Assembly (NCBI GenBank): GCA_018302545.1
Contig: JAGVZM010000020.1
Span: forward strand, 1-49,921
Origin: Candidatus Woesearchaeota archaeon
GTDB taxonomy: Archaea > Nanobdellota > Nanobdellia > SCGC-AAA011-G17 > GW2011-AR18
Direction: 5' to 3'
DNA: 49,921 nt
Shown here piece by piece: positions 14,094 through 25,600 of this stretch. A program made the translations under genes and the position numbers. The notes beneath the pieces are model-generated. The model did not search any database and was not told the DNA's origin. It was given only the letters and a program-made list of their open reading frames with translations. Positions within the stretch are counted from its first letter, which is position 1. Every line of letters begins with the position of its first letter.

Positions 14094-16349
14094 ATGGTTT
14101 CCATGTCTGAAACAATTGTGGGTGGAAAACTCGAAGACAAAATTTCTAGTTTTAATGTTAGAAGAACTCATGGCACTGACCTTTCAACAACTATGGGCCG
14201 TCTTCTATTCCAAGATGTTATAACTTCAGTCCTTGAATTAGTTGCAAATTCTTATGATGCAGACTCAACCCATGTTGGTATAACTTATGAACCAGAAAAC
14301 AATTTACTTGTAATTTCAGATAACGGTTCTGGTATGAATATAGAGGCTATAAAGTCTTTCTTTAGAGTTGGAGATAGTACAAAAAGAATGAATCCAATAT
14401 CTCCAAATGGAAGAAAAAGAATTGGAGAATTTGGAATAGCTACTCTCGCATTAAAATCCCTTGCTCACCATTATTCCCTTGAAACAACATGTGACAACGT
14501 CAAGTATAAACTAGAAGAAACAATTGATCCAAGAGATAGAGATGATAAACCTCTTGAAGTCAATCCAACAAGAGCAGAAGGAGAAGATACAGGAACAAAT
14601 TTAATTTTAGATGATCTAGCTTTCTTGGCTGATGGACGTCAATTTACAATTGAAGAACTAAAACGTAGACTCTCTATTGAAATGCCAATATCAAAAGATT
14701 TTACTGTAAGTGTAAATAACCAAGTTATTGCAGCAAAAGAAGATATAAGAAGTTCAAGAGAGTATATTCTCGATATAGATGATTCCGAAATTGGAAAAAT
14801 AAGCGGAGCTATATTTTACTCCCGTAAAGGTTTTGGAAAAGACGCAGGAGTTTATATTAAAGTTCATGGCAGAGCTGTTGGGGGAGCAAACCAGGACATA
14901 TTTGGGGAAGCTTTTAGAGTAGGTTTAGCTAAAAGATTATATGGTTTTGTTCATGCAGATGGTTTGCGTCCTTTAATTGGATTAGATAGAAAGAGCTTCT
15001 TAAAAGATCATCCTTATTTCCAGAAGGTAACTGAGTATGTGTTAGATGTTCTACGTCAAATAAGACAAGATGAAGAGATGGATCGAAAACTAGATAACAA
15101 AGGCAAAACTGAGTTAAAACTAGATAGCATTCTCTCAGCAGCTGCTCGAGATGTTCGTGATCTTGTTGATCCTGATGGACCAGATTATAAAATAGAACTT
15201 AATGAAGATGAAGCAGGTGAAATTGCCTATCTTGATCATGATGAAAGAGTTCTTTATGTAAATCCAAATTCTCCCGCACTTGGTTTAGCTGCAGTTAAAA
15301 GAGCTGAGGTTAGAATGGCTATTTTAAAAGCAGCGGAGTTTGCTTTAGTACAAGGATCCCTTCCAATTAAAGGTAATGCTAGAGATAAACATAAAGCAGC
15401 TGTTCTAGGTATAGCTAGAAAGTTTCAAAGATTTCATAAAAATTCTTTATCAGATCTTATTGAAGATCAAGATAGTGAAGAATATGAAGGAAAGTTTTAC
15501 CGTATTAGCCCAGCAAGATTGTATACATTTACAGAAATTAGTAAAATTACAGGATGGAGTAATGCAGTAATTAAGAGAATGGCTAATTCAAAAGTAATTC
15601 ATGATAGAGGAGATGAAAGAATTTTAGGTGCAGAAATTCCACAAGTACAACAATTAATGGGAGGAAGACTATGTATATACGATGCTGTTAGAGTTGCATT
15701 TCCTAACCCAAAAGGAGTTATAGATTATGCTTTCTGGCAAAATAGAGAAGATACAGCTAATAGGCGTCTTGACAAAATTGCAGATAAAAGTAAGGAGTTG
15801 CCGCCCTATATTAGAAATATTGCTCCTGAAGGAGAGCCATCTTTTTGGATTGCAGACAAATCTAATATGGAGTCATATAAAAAATTTATGGAAACAGGCA
15901 AACTTCCTATTGAAGGAACCTTAACAAATCCAAGATTTTCATATTGTAAACTACATAGTTCAGACGAAGCAGCAGTATTCTATTTGTTAGAATTTGAAGG
16001 AGAAATGGATGAAAACTCAGTAAGAAAAACAACAGAATCACGTCTTAAAACCATTAAAGATTTAGGAGAAGGAGATTTGCCTGCAGGAATAAAGACAAAA
16101 TCATGGTGCTCCAATTATGAAGGCAAAAGATATATACTTGGAATTTTCGCTGGTGATTTTGCAAGTGCTATTAAGGAAGTTGCTCAAGAATTATCAACAG
16201 AGGGATTTACTAGAAAAAATGTACTTAAAACAGGTATTCAAACAATTTATGATGAAGTTATAAACCAAAGATCTTCTGCTTGGCCTTTATATGTAATTCC
16301 TAAATTCCCTGATAATGTTGCAAGTGTTTTAGAACAAATGTTAAAATAA
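14094..16349 (+). CDS. GHKL (MORC/Hsp90-like) ATPase with HTH segment
   Basis: The 751-residue protein carries an N-terminal GHKL ATPase: N-box ELVANSYDAD (residues 48-57), G1 DNGSGM (76-81), the lid and G2 GEFGIATLAL (111-120). A transducer-like domain with GLDRKSF (about 300) follows. This order is typical of MORC, Hsp90-like and MutL-related ATPases that dimerise on ATP and act on DNA or chromatin-like substrates. Around 475-515, YTFTEISKITGWSNAVIKRM followed by DERILGAEIPQV reads as a MerR-like helix-turn-helix. The C-terminal 230 residues are unrecognised. Codons use more G/C at third positions than neighbouring genes, a weak sign of transfer. Confidence 0.75.
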   Translation: MVSMSETIVGGKLEDKISSFNVRRTHGTDLSTTMGRLLFQDVITSVLELVANSYDADSTHVGITYEPENNLLVISDNGSGMNIEAIKSFFRVGDSTKRMNPISPNGRKRIGEFGIATLALKSLAHHYSLETTCDNVKYKLEETIDPRDRDDKPLEVNPTRAEGEDTGTNLILDDLAFLADGRQFTIEELKRRLSIEMPISKDFTVSVNNQVIAAKEDIRSSREYILDIDDSEIGKISGAIFYSRKGFGKDAGVYIKVHGRAVGGANQDIFGEAFRVGLAKRLYGFVHADGLRPLIGLDRKSFLKDHPYFQKVTEYVLDVLRQIRQDEEMDRKLDNKGKTELKLDSILSAAARDVRDLVDPDGPDYKIELNEDEAGEIAYLDHDERVLYVNPNSPALGLAAVKRAEVRMAILKAAEFALVQGSLPIKGNARDKHKAAVLGIARKFQRFHKNSLSDLIEDQDSEEYEGKFYRISPARLYTFTEISKITGWSNAVIKRMANSKVIHDRGDERILGAEIPQVQQLMGGRLCIYDAVRVAFPNPKGVIDYAFWQNREDTANRRLDKIADKSKELPPYIRNIAPEGEPSFWIADKSNMESYKKFMETGKLPIEGTLTNPRFSYCKLHSSDEAAVFYLLEFEGEMDENSVRKTTESRLKTIKDLGEGDLPAGIKTKSWCSNYEGKRYILGIFAGDFASAIKEVAQELSTEGFTRKNVLKTGIQTIYDEVINQRSSAWPLYVIPKFPDNVASVLEQMLK

Positions 16350-16483
16350 ATTTTCCTTTTATTATTAATACCAGTTGGCCTAATTGGAAAATAAATAATT
16401 GAAAATATATATTAAATAACAATGGACGACGACACAATTTCCACCCACATAAACCTTTTAAAAATAAACACCATTAATAAACC

Positions 16484-16747
16484 ATGATGAATACCCTAAA
16501 ATTATTCGAAGACAAAAAAATAAGAGCAGAATGGGATGCTGATAAAGAAAAATGGTTCTTTTCTATTGTTGATATTATTGCTGTACTAACAGAACAGGAA
16601 GACTTTCAAACAGCAAGAAAGTATTGGAATAAGCTTGCACAGCGTTTACGTGAAGAAGGAAATGAGTCGGTGACAAATTATCACCAACTGAAAATGCTTT
16701 CTTCTGATGGAAAAATGAGACTTACAGATGTAGCAGATACATTTTAA
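16484..16747 (+). pseudogene. Truncated BRO-N domain gene
   Basis: The 87-residue product is a virus-type BRO N-terminal domain: KLFEDKKIRAEWDADKEKWF, FSIVDIIAVLTEQEDFQTAR, KYWNKLAQRL and LKMLSSDGKMRLTDVADT. Family members go on for some 150-200 residues after DVADT (T, then E-rich helix and C-terminal domain), but here the frame ends at once with F-stop. The KilA-N gene begins 24 nt later. The 3' part of the gene seems to have been lost in a deletion. The remaining domain could still fold and bind DNA, so it may not be fully dead. Confidence 0.65.
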
Positions 16748-16771
16748 GGAAAAGAAAAAATTAGAGATAAA

Positions 16772-17599
16772 ATGAATAAAATTATCAAAGTTGAAGGATA
16801 TGAAATTGGAATTAAAGAGATAGATTCTCAAAAGTATATTTCTTTGACTGATATTGCTAGAAAAAAGAATCCTGAAGATCCTAGATTTGTTGTTATTAAT
16901 TGGCTTAGAAATAGGAATACTGTTGAATTTCTAGGTATTTGGGAGAAAATTCATAATCCTAATTTTAACCGTGTCGGATTCGATACGGTTAGATTACAAT
17001 CAGGTTTAAACTCTTTTACAATATCCCCTTCAAAATGGATAGAATTAACTAATGCTATGGGGATTATATCTAAGAGTGGGAAATATGATAGCGGGACATA
17101 TGCTCATGAAGATATTGCTTTGGAATTTGCATCATGGATTTCAGCTGAGTTTAAGCTCTACTTTATTAAAGAATTTAGAAGGTTAAAATACGAAGAGAAT
17201 GAAAGATTAAAACTTGGATGGAATGTAAAAAGAGAATTAGTTAAAATTAATTATAAAATACATACAGATGCAATTAAGGAAAATTTAATTCCACCAGAGA
17301 TTACTCCAAAGGAGGCTAAAGTAATCTATGCTTCTGAAGCAGATGTTCTCAATAAAGCATTATTTGGAAAGACTGCAAAAGAATGGAGTGACGAAAATCA
17401 TGATAAAAAAGGGAATATGAGAGATTATGCAAATGTTACTCAATTAGTAGTTTTAGCAAATTTAGAATCACTAAATTCGGAATTTATTAAACAAGATTTA
17501 TCCCCAGAAGAGAGATTGATTAGACTTAACAAACTTGCTATATCCCAAATGACTTCTTTGGTTGGGGATAGCAGAATTGAAAGACTGGAGAAAAAATGA
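16772..17599 (+). CDS. KilA-N domain DNA-binding protein
   Basis: The 275-residue product has a KilA-N domain in the first 130 residues: KYISLTDIARKKNPEDPRFV, INWLRNRNTVEFLGIWEKIH, then SPSKWIELTNAMGIISKSGK, YDSGTYAHEDIALEFASWIS and FKLYFIKEFRRLK, the usual ending. KilA-N proteins are DNA-binding factors of viral origin, spread widely by transfer. The C-terminal half is helical and has a conserved YASEADVLNKALFGKTAKEW segment found in bacterial KilA-N proteins. It follows the truncated BRO gene closely; together they look like remains of a viral or mobile element. Confidence 0.85.
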   Translation: MNKIIKVEGYEIGIKEIDSQKYISLTDIARKKNPEDPRFVVINWLRNRNTVEFLGIWEKIHNPNFNRVGFDTVRLQSGLNSFTISPSKWIELTNAMGIISKSGKYDSGTYAHEDIALEFASWISAEFKLYFIKEFRRLKYEENERLKLGWNVKRELVKINYKIHTDAIKENLIPPEITPKEAKVIYASEADVLNKALFGKTAKEWSDENHDKKGNMRDYANVTQLVVLANLESLNSEFIKQDLSPEERLIRLNKLAISQMTSLVGDSRIERLEKK

Positions 17600-17657
17600 A
17601 TTTTAAATAGAAAACAACAAAGCAAGTTTTATATACATAAAAAATCAAGCTTTTAAT

Positions 17658-19697
17658 ATGAAAAAGAGGGGACAAGCTGCTGCTTTCATAATTATAGGTA
17701 TTATACTTTTAGTTGTAGTAGGAGCATTTATAGCAGTAAAAACAGAATTCTTAGATGATTTATTTTCAAAAATAGCTACAGAAAGAAAAACAGTACCTCA
17801 ACAAGTAAAACCTTTGCAAGATTTTCTAGATTCATGTGTAAAAAGAACAGCAGAACAAGCAGTCCAAATATTAGCCTTACAAGGAGGTTATATAGAACTC
17901 CAGCAAGATAGTATTCCAACAACATCTTTCACTCCTTTAGGATCAACTCTAGAAATAATTCCAAATTCAGGATTTGCAACATCTGTTTGGTTTAGGGAAA
18001 GGGGAAACGGAATTCAAGATTTAAATGTTCCATCAAAAGAAAAAATGGAATTAGAAATAGAAAATTATTTAGAAAGAAATTTCATATTTTGTGTTGCAAA
18101 TTTAACAGAGTTTGATGAAAGAGGTTATGAAACAACAGCAAATGGAATTCCAAAAGCAGATGTTATAATTGCAGATAGAAAAATATCAACAAAAATAACA
18201 TTTCCTATAAATGTGAAAATAGAATCTACAGATTTCTTATTAGAGGAGCATACCGCAGAGTTTAGCTCAAATCTAGGGTTACTGCATAAAACAGCAAAAG
18301 AAATTCTAGAAGCAGAAAACAAAGGATTTTTCTTAGAGAATAAAACCATAGATATGTTAGTAGCTTATGATCAAGAAATACCTTTCTCAGGAATAGATTT
18401 ATCATGTCAAGAAAAAATATGGTTTAAAGATGAAGTTCAAGAAAAATTAAAAAATATTTTGCAAGAAAATACAGCAGCTATAAGAATTAAAGGAACAAAT
18501 TACGAATTACAAAATGATAAATATAAATATATGGAATTTAATGCGCTAAAAAGTTCTAATAAAGAAATAACAGCCAACTTAATGTATCTTCCAAATTGGC
18601 CAACATTAATAGAAATAACACCTTCAGAAGGAAACATCTTAAAATCACAGCAAATATCAAAACAAGGAACAGGCCCTGTATCTGCAATAGTTTCAGCATT
18701 CTTCTGTTTAAATCATCATAGATTTGTTTATGATATAAAATACCCAATCTTAATAACCTTAAGAGATGAAAATAATTTAGTATTCCAGTTTGCAACTCAA
18801 GTAATTATAGATAATAATGAACCAAGAGAATATAGAAAAGAGATATTAGAAATTCCAGATACAAGATCACCAATATGTGATTATCCCACTAAAGAAGTAA
18901 GTATCTTCACAGGATTTATAGATGAGAATAATGATTTAAAACCATTAAATGATGTTAAATTATCATTCAAATGTTTTCCAGCAGCCTGTGACTTAGGTTC
19001 TTCTATTCTAAATCCAAAAGTAGAACCAGTATTAACAACTAAGGTTCCTGCTTGTTACAACGGAATTATAGAAGGTTCTAAAGAAGGATATAAACAAATA
19101 CAAAAAACAATTTATTCTTCAAATAATGAAAATACGCCCCCTCTAGCTCTAGTTCAATTAGAGAAAATCTACAAAAAACCAGTTAAGGTATTTGTAATAG
19201 AAAAAGATTCTGGAAAAGTACGTGAACCGTACGATTCAGAACAAATAACATTTACATTTACACACAAAGAAGTTACAGATCAAAGATCTTATTTGCATCC
19301 TTCAGAGACTAATGAAATAGAATTACTTCCAGGAAAATACTTAATAAGTGCATTTATCTTAAGAGAAGCAACAACTTACAAATTCTCTGTACCAGCACAA
19401 GAGCTTGAATCATGTGTTGACTCAAAAGATTTTGGAATATTTGCATTATTTTCAGGAAAAACACAAGTTTGTAAAAAAACAAAAACAAAACCTTTAGAAT
19501 TAGAAACAGTATTAACTGGAGGTTTCCAAGATTATGAACATAATTTCAAAAGAGAAGAATTAGCTTCAGAAGAATCCTTAAATTTATTTGTAGTTTCTTC
19601 TGGAATTCCAACAAGTTTAGAAGACTTACAAAGAGTTTCCATAGAAATAGAAACAAATAAAGATCACCCTGAGTTTAAACCACCTGTAATAAGATGA
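17658..19697 (+). CDS. Secreted surface protein with pilin-like leader
   Basis: The 679-residue protein starts MKKRGQAAAFIIIGIILLVV, a class III-like signal (KRG|Q then a hydrophobic helix) of the kind processed by archaeal prepilin peptidases. An extracellular beta-rich body with scattered Cys follows (for example CVANLTEFD, SCQEKIW, CFPAACDLG, CVDSKDFG), suggesting disulfides. A C-terminal half is made of Ig-like or carboxypeptidase-regulatory-like beta domains (SGKVREPYDSEQITFTFTH, LLPGKYLISAFIL). It is the first gene of a four-gene operon, overlapping the giant surface protein by 4 bp. A TATA box GTTTTATATAC lies about 40 nt upstream. Confidence 0.6.
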   Translation: MKKRGQAAAFIIIGIILLVVVGAFIAVKTEFLDDLFSKIATERKTVPQQVKPLQDFLDSCVKRTAEQAVQILALQGGYIELQQDSIPTTSFTPLGSTLEIIPNSGFATSVWFRERGNGIQDLNVPSKEKMELEIENYLERNFIFCVANLTEFDERGYETTANGIPKADVIIADRKISTKITFPINVKIESTDFLLEEHTAEFSSNLGLLHKTAKEILEAENKGFFLENKTIDMLVAYDQEIPFSGIDLSCQEKIWFKDEVQEKLKNILQENTAAIRIKGTNYELQNDKYKYMEFNALKSSNKEITANLMYLPNWPTLIEITPSEGNILKSQQISKQGTGPVSAIVSAFFCLNHHRFVYDIKYPILITLRDENNLVFQFATQVIIDNNEPREYRKEILEIPDTRSPICDYPTKEVSIFTGFIDENNDLKPLNDVKLSFKCFPAACDLGSSILNPKVEPVLTTKVPACYNGIIEGSKEGYKQIQKTIYSSNNENTPPLALVQLEKIYKKPVKVFVIEKDSGKVREPYDSEQITFTFTHKEVTDQRSYLHPSETNEIELLPGKYLISAFILREATTYKFSVPAQELESCVDSKDFGIFALFSGKTQVCKKTKTKPLELETVLTGGFQDYEHNFKREELASEESLNLFVVSSGIPTSLEDLQRVSIEIETNKDHPEFKPPVIR

Positions 19698-22600
19698 AAA
19701 AGAGGAATTATATAAGTGCAGTTTTCTGTATGCTTTTAATAATCCTAACTCCATTTACATTTGCAGCTAGTATTAATTCAGAAGAGGGATTAGCTCCTGG
19801 TGATGTAGGTTTCCAAGACACAGCAACTCAAGGATCATTTGGTCCAGAGCAATATTTAGGTGAAGCAATTATTTTAAATGTATATGAACAAGAACCTCAT
19901 GTAGTAAGACAATCTTTCTTAGAACAACAAGATGTGCCAGTATTTATATACTTAAGAGGTTTAACAGTAGGAAACTTATTATCTCCTATAACTGATGATC
20001 CAAGTGCAAGAGATCCTCTTCAAGGAATTACAAACATTCCGCCTATTGATCATATTGATGTAAGACAAAACTTAACAAAAGATTCAAAAGATTTTATTAG
20101 GTTTGTACAATATATTCCTCCTCAAAAGGATAAATATTCTCTAAATAATTTAGGTTACTTAATGATTTATTTAAAAAGAATAGATTCAGAACAAGATCTT
20201 CCAGAAAATAATACAATAAATCTAAATCTAGATGCAAAAATATATTTAAAATTAGAAGAGTCTAATTTATTAGGAGTTTCACAGCAGGATTTAGTAGTAA
20301 AACAATATCCAGAAGAAAAAGAATTTTTAAAATACAAAGAAGATCATTCATTCTTCTCAAATAAAGGGTTCATAAGAGCAACAAGAATAGGAACAGATAG
20401 TGCAACTATAGTAGTTTATAACAAAAACCTAAACCCTATAAGTTTGCATACAACACAACCTTCTCCTTCAACATCGGGAGTTACTCAAAGAAGTGTTATT
20501 ACATTAACAAAAGGACAGACATCTCCTCCATTATCTTTTGGATATACAGGAAATCCATTAAATGATTTATTTAGGATAAAATTAGAAGATGTTTCATTTC
20601 CAAGAGATAAAGCAGAAGTTGAACTTCAAATAAACGGAAGAAACACCTTAAGAAAAGTTCCTATAAACGGAAGATTACATTCATTCTCTTCTTGGATAGT
20701 AACAAGAGTAACTAAAGAAGCAACTCCTCCAGTTTTAATAACCAATGCTAATTTAGAAGACGTTGCAGAAGAATTTAATTTAAATCCACAACAAAAAAAT
20801 CAATTAACTTCATTAATTGCTCAAACTAAAACCGCAGGAGAAGCACCAAGAATAGAAACTCATCAAGTTTCATTAGAAAGCCAATATTCAAGAGAAACAA
20901 AAGAATTAACAAGAAGAATAATAACTACTGGTTCAGAAAGTGTCTTCAAAAATTATCAACCAATAGACAGCAATAGAGTAGATTTTTTACATCATCAATA
21001 TTGTAATGATGAAAAGGATTATGCATGTATAGCAGCAAATAAATTTAGGGAAGTAATAGAAAAATATCCAGATTCTCCAGAAGCAACATTAGCAAAGAGG
21101 GACTTAGCAGAGTTATATGCAAATTTTTTAATCGAATATCCTTCTTGTAATCCAGATAATACAGGAACTAAAGCACAAAATGAACAAGAATGTAAAAATT
21201 TCCAATTAGACATGTTGGACCTGGCTTTATATTATTATGCTCAAATAGGAGAGGAAGATAAAATATTAGATATCTTTGGTTCTATTACAACAACTGAATA
21301 TCTAGAAGATGAAGGAATATCTATAAAATTAAAAAGAGCAATATATGAAAATGATGAACAATCTTCTGCATTCTTAAGGGTTTATACAGATCCAACAAAT
21401 TTTAAGGATTTATCCGCATTAAATCCAGGAGCAGAAATAAAAGAATTAGGAGATAATAACATAAGGTATAATGAAAAAGATAGTCATGTTTGGAGAGTAG
21501 AAAATATTCATCCTACATCTACAAATATTAGACTCTATAGAAAAGATCAAAATAATCAGTATACAGCAACTTCTCTATTAAGAACTATAAAATTAAATGA
21601 GAGACAATCAATAGAAGTTAAATTTCCAGAGCTAGACCAAAATAAAAGACCAATAGGAAGTCCAGAAGTTAAAGATATTCAATTAACAAAAGTAGATTCT
21701 TCAAATGAAGCTTATTTAACAATAATTCCAGGAATAGGAAGAGCATTTACAACATCTAATTTTAATGTACACATTCAAATTGATCCAAGACCATTTAAAC
21801 TAACTCCAGATCAACTAGAATCCCAAATAAACACAACAAGAACAATAATAAATGATTTAAACAAAGTAATAACAGATTTAGATGAATTTATTTCAACCAT
21901 GAAGAAACTTTGTTTAGGTGCATTTGCTTTCTTAACATTAAAAAATACATTACAAGGAGGAGCAAGAGCAATTGCAAGAAGAGAATCTTCAGATTTCTGG
22001 AAACAAAGATGCGCAAATGAAGTAAGAGCTGATAAAAAATTCCAAACAATAGATAGGTGTTTATCACATTACTCCTCTGAAATAAAATCAACAACAGACA
22101 GGACTGAATCTCATATAAAAGATCTAAATTCTGGAATAAGTGGAAAAACAGCAGAAGAACTAAAAACTTCAGACTTTACTGAAGGCTCAACTTCATCTGT
22201 AGTTGAAGGAGGATGTGGTACATTTGAAGCATTCAGAGAAGGAAGTTTAAGCTTAAATGGAAATGATAAAGTAAGATCATATAGAGATTGTGCTTTAAAT
22301 GCAAGATTAAATTCAGATTCATTAACAGATTCAAAATATCAATCATATCAATCAGAAAAATTACAGCAATCAGGAGTAAAAGATACTTCTGAAGTTTATA
22401 ATCAAGCTAAAAAAATATTAAAGACTCAGGGAGGAGATGAAAATGATCAGACTCATGTAAGGGCAGTAATTGCACAGCTAAACACAAAAAAAGCACAGCA
22501 AAAAGATAGTATTCTACATTCAGTAATACCAGAGGATATTAACCCAGGAGAATGGTCTGCAACAGCATATCTCCCAAATCCAATAGCAACAAAACCAGAA

Positions 22601-25600
22601 GATGCTTTAACACAAGCAAAATTACATGGATTAAGTGAATATGATCAAATATTAATTAGAAATGATTATGATCCAGAAAAAGCAAAAGAAGACATTTGTG
22701 AAAAACAATTAAGTGGAGAATGGAAAGATAAAGGATGTATATCAGGAAGAGGAACTCAACCAGATGTTACTCTTCAAATACCTACAGAAATAGAAAAATT
22801 AAAATTAAAGCCAGGAAATGCTCCAGGAAGTAATCAACAACAATATGTTTCAGAAGTTTTCTATAATAGAGTAATAAACATAGCTGGAAGTACACAAAGA
22901 CCTGATTTAAGTAAAATAGAAGATCCTGTAGATTGTGTAAAGATAGGAGCTAAATTTGATGGAAAGTGCGAACCAGAAATTTACACAACAACATTATCAG
23001 CAGATACAGCTGGAAGATCGATAAATGGTGCTTATTCAGAAAAAGATCTAAAAGCCCAATATGATGGAGAAGGTCTTCCTTATTGTTATCCCACAGGAAA
23101 TGGAGAATATGTCACAGTATTAAACAGATTCAAAAGTAATGAAATAGAAAAATTAAGAGTTTGGAATGTAGGTCCTAATGGGAGAATTGAATGTGGCGGA
23201 GGAGATGACGAAATAGTTGTAGATGAAACTGTCTTAGAAACTCAAAAAAATTTAAAACAAAAATACTTAAGAGCTGCACCTAAAAAAAGATGTACTGCTA
23301 CAGGTGGTTCAGGAAATGCAAAAGAGGGAGACATAGTTGGAAAAACTCCAGATGGAAAGCATAATATTGTTTGTTCAACACAAGGAGCAGAAGTTTTAGA
23401 TTCTTTGGCAAACCCAAAATGTATAGATGTAATGGATCCAGCAGATTGTAAGATTTTATTCAATTTCTGTGATCCTGTCATGTGTCCAAGTTCAAGATGT
23501 ACATTTGGCGGAAGATTCCCCCCAAGAAATGTTATCCAATCTGGTTTAATAGGTTCAACTTTATTATGTCTTCCAAATTTCAAGGAAGGAGTTTACATTC
23601 CAGTATGTTTAACAGGAATTTCAGCAGGACTTAAAAATATAAGAAGTATTTTAGAAGGTTACGCAACATGTTTAGAAATTAATCTAAAAGAAGGAAAACA
23701 TGTAGGTTTCTGTGATTATATTTCTGCTGTAGGAATTTGTGAGATGGTTTGGAGAGAAGCTAATACTGTTCTAGATATTGGATCTAAAGGAATAATAGAT
23801 TGGTTGTCTGGAAAATTATTTGGTGCACCAGATGGTGGTGGAGAATACTTAACATTTGAATCATCATTACAAAATGTAGGTGATTCTGTAAGAGTATTTA
23901 CTGAAGAATACAAAACAACATACACAGCACAATTTTTATCACAATCAACAGAAGAAATTGGTTCAGAAATTTGCAGATTACAAGTTAACGGAAAACTTCC
24001 AAATATAGGACAAATTCTAGATCATATAACACAGCCAGAAGATCCACCACAATTTACAGCATTCTTTGATGAAGTTCCTTATGCCTCTACAGGAGATTCA
24101 AGAACTTCAGTTCCAGGAACTCAATTAGGAACAGCAGGATCTCAAGGAGAATTATCCTTATACAAAGTATTTTACCATATTTATGCAGGAACTGGCTATT
24201 ACCAAGGATCTTATACAGAACCTCAAAGTTTATTTGCTCCAGGAACAGAACCAGGACCATCACAACCAATAGTTTATTCTGTTTACTTAATTAATAGGGA
24301 ACAAAATTATCGTCCAGTATATGTAACATTCCCAGAAAGAGGCGGCGGTACAGGAAGCTCATTTGCTCCAGGATTTGGTGGAGGTTTCTCATCTGGAGAC
24401 TTAGGAAATTCATTAACTGGATTCCAGCAAAATAATTTACAGCCTTCTCAATTTGGGGGAGGTTTCCAAACAGGATCAGCAAATCAATTTGCAGTACAAA
24501 GAGGATTGCAAGGAAGAATAGATCCTGGAAGATTTGCACAAGAAACTGTACAAAAAATAGCTCAAAAAGGTTACAATCAAATTTGTGTTAACATTAATGG
24601 AATAGAAGAATGTGGTTTTGGAAGAACTAGTTCATCATTTGGATTAAACGAATTAAAAGATGCAGTAACAGCACAGGGAGCAGCAACAGAAATAAAATCA
24701 GCAGATGAATGTGTTCCAAATTCAAGAAATTCAAAATCCCATTCAATAGCAAGATTAGGAGCATTAGGAGCTTCAGTAGCAGTTGGAGGAGTAGCTCCAG
24801 GTTTAGTAACTTCTGGCTTAGATAATCAATTATACAGTCAAGGACTAACAAGAGTTTGTAGTGTAACAGAACCAACTCAAGATCCAGGAAGATGGCAGGT
24901 TGTAGGTTCTTGTGGTGCTGATGATAATGGAAAAGAGAGAGGTTCTTGTTGGTTAGACTTAAACTCAGTAAGTATTGATGATATAGAATTGAATAATAAA
25001 TTAAAAACAGAATTGACAGCAAGAGCAGATTCAAGCTTAAGAATAATAGATGAAGATACTTCAAAATCTGCTTTATCAACTTTAAATGAAGGGCGTGATA
25101 GCGTTATAGAAAGAATAAGAGAATTAGTTGAAGAAGCAAAAAGGTCAGGAAAAGTTCCACCTCAATTAAAAATAGGATTATCTCAAATAATAGTTAGTAC
25201 TCAAACTTCAGCACAAACAACTACTATAACTCAATTACAAAATGGTGCAGCTCTCAGACAATGGCCAGTAAGTCCAATAGAGGGTAAATTAATAAATTCT
25301 TGTTATGGTTCCCGTAATAATCCTACAGATCCTTCAAAAGGAAGCGAATGGCACGATGGAATTGATATAGGTGGAAGTACTGGAGATAAGATCTTAGCTA
25401 TAGAAGATGGAATTGTAGAAGATTATTGTCAGGGAAACTGCGGAGGTTACGGCAATAATGTAATAATGAAACATGATAGTGGTATTTACGCTAGATATTC
25501 TCATTTAGACAAAATAGATTCAATAGTCCTGAAGTTTGATAAGTCAAAAAAGAATAATATCAAAATAGATAAAAATCAACAAATAGGAACTATGGGAAAT

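Noticed and set aside
24087-25079. Long Leu-rich frames on the minus strand opposite the giant surface gene
   Set aside because: Their Leu/Ile-rich composition is what A/T-rich codons of the opposite strand produce; the plus-strand gene is continuous with clear domains.
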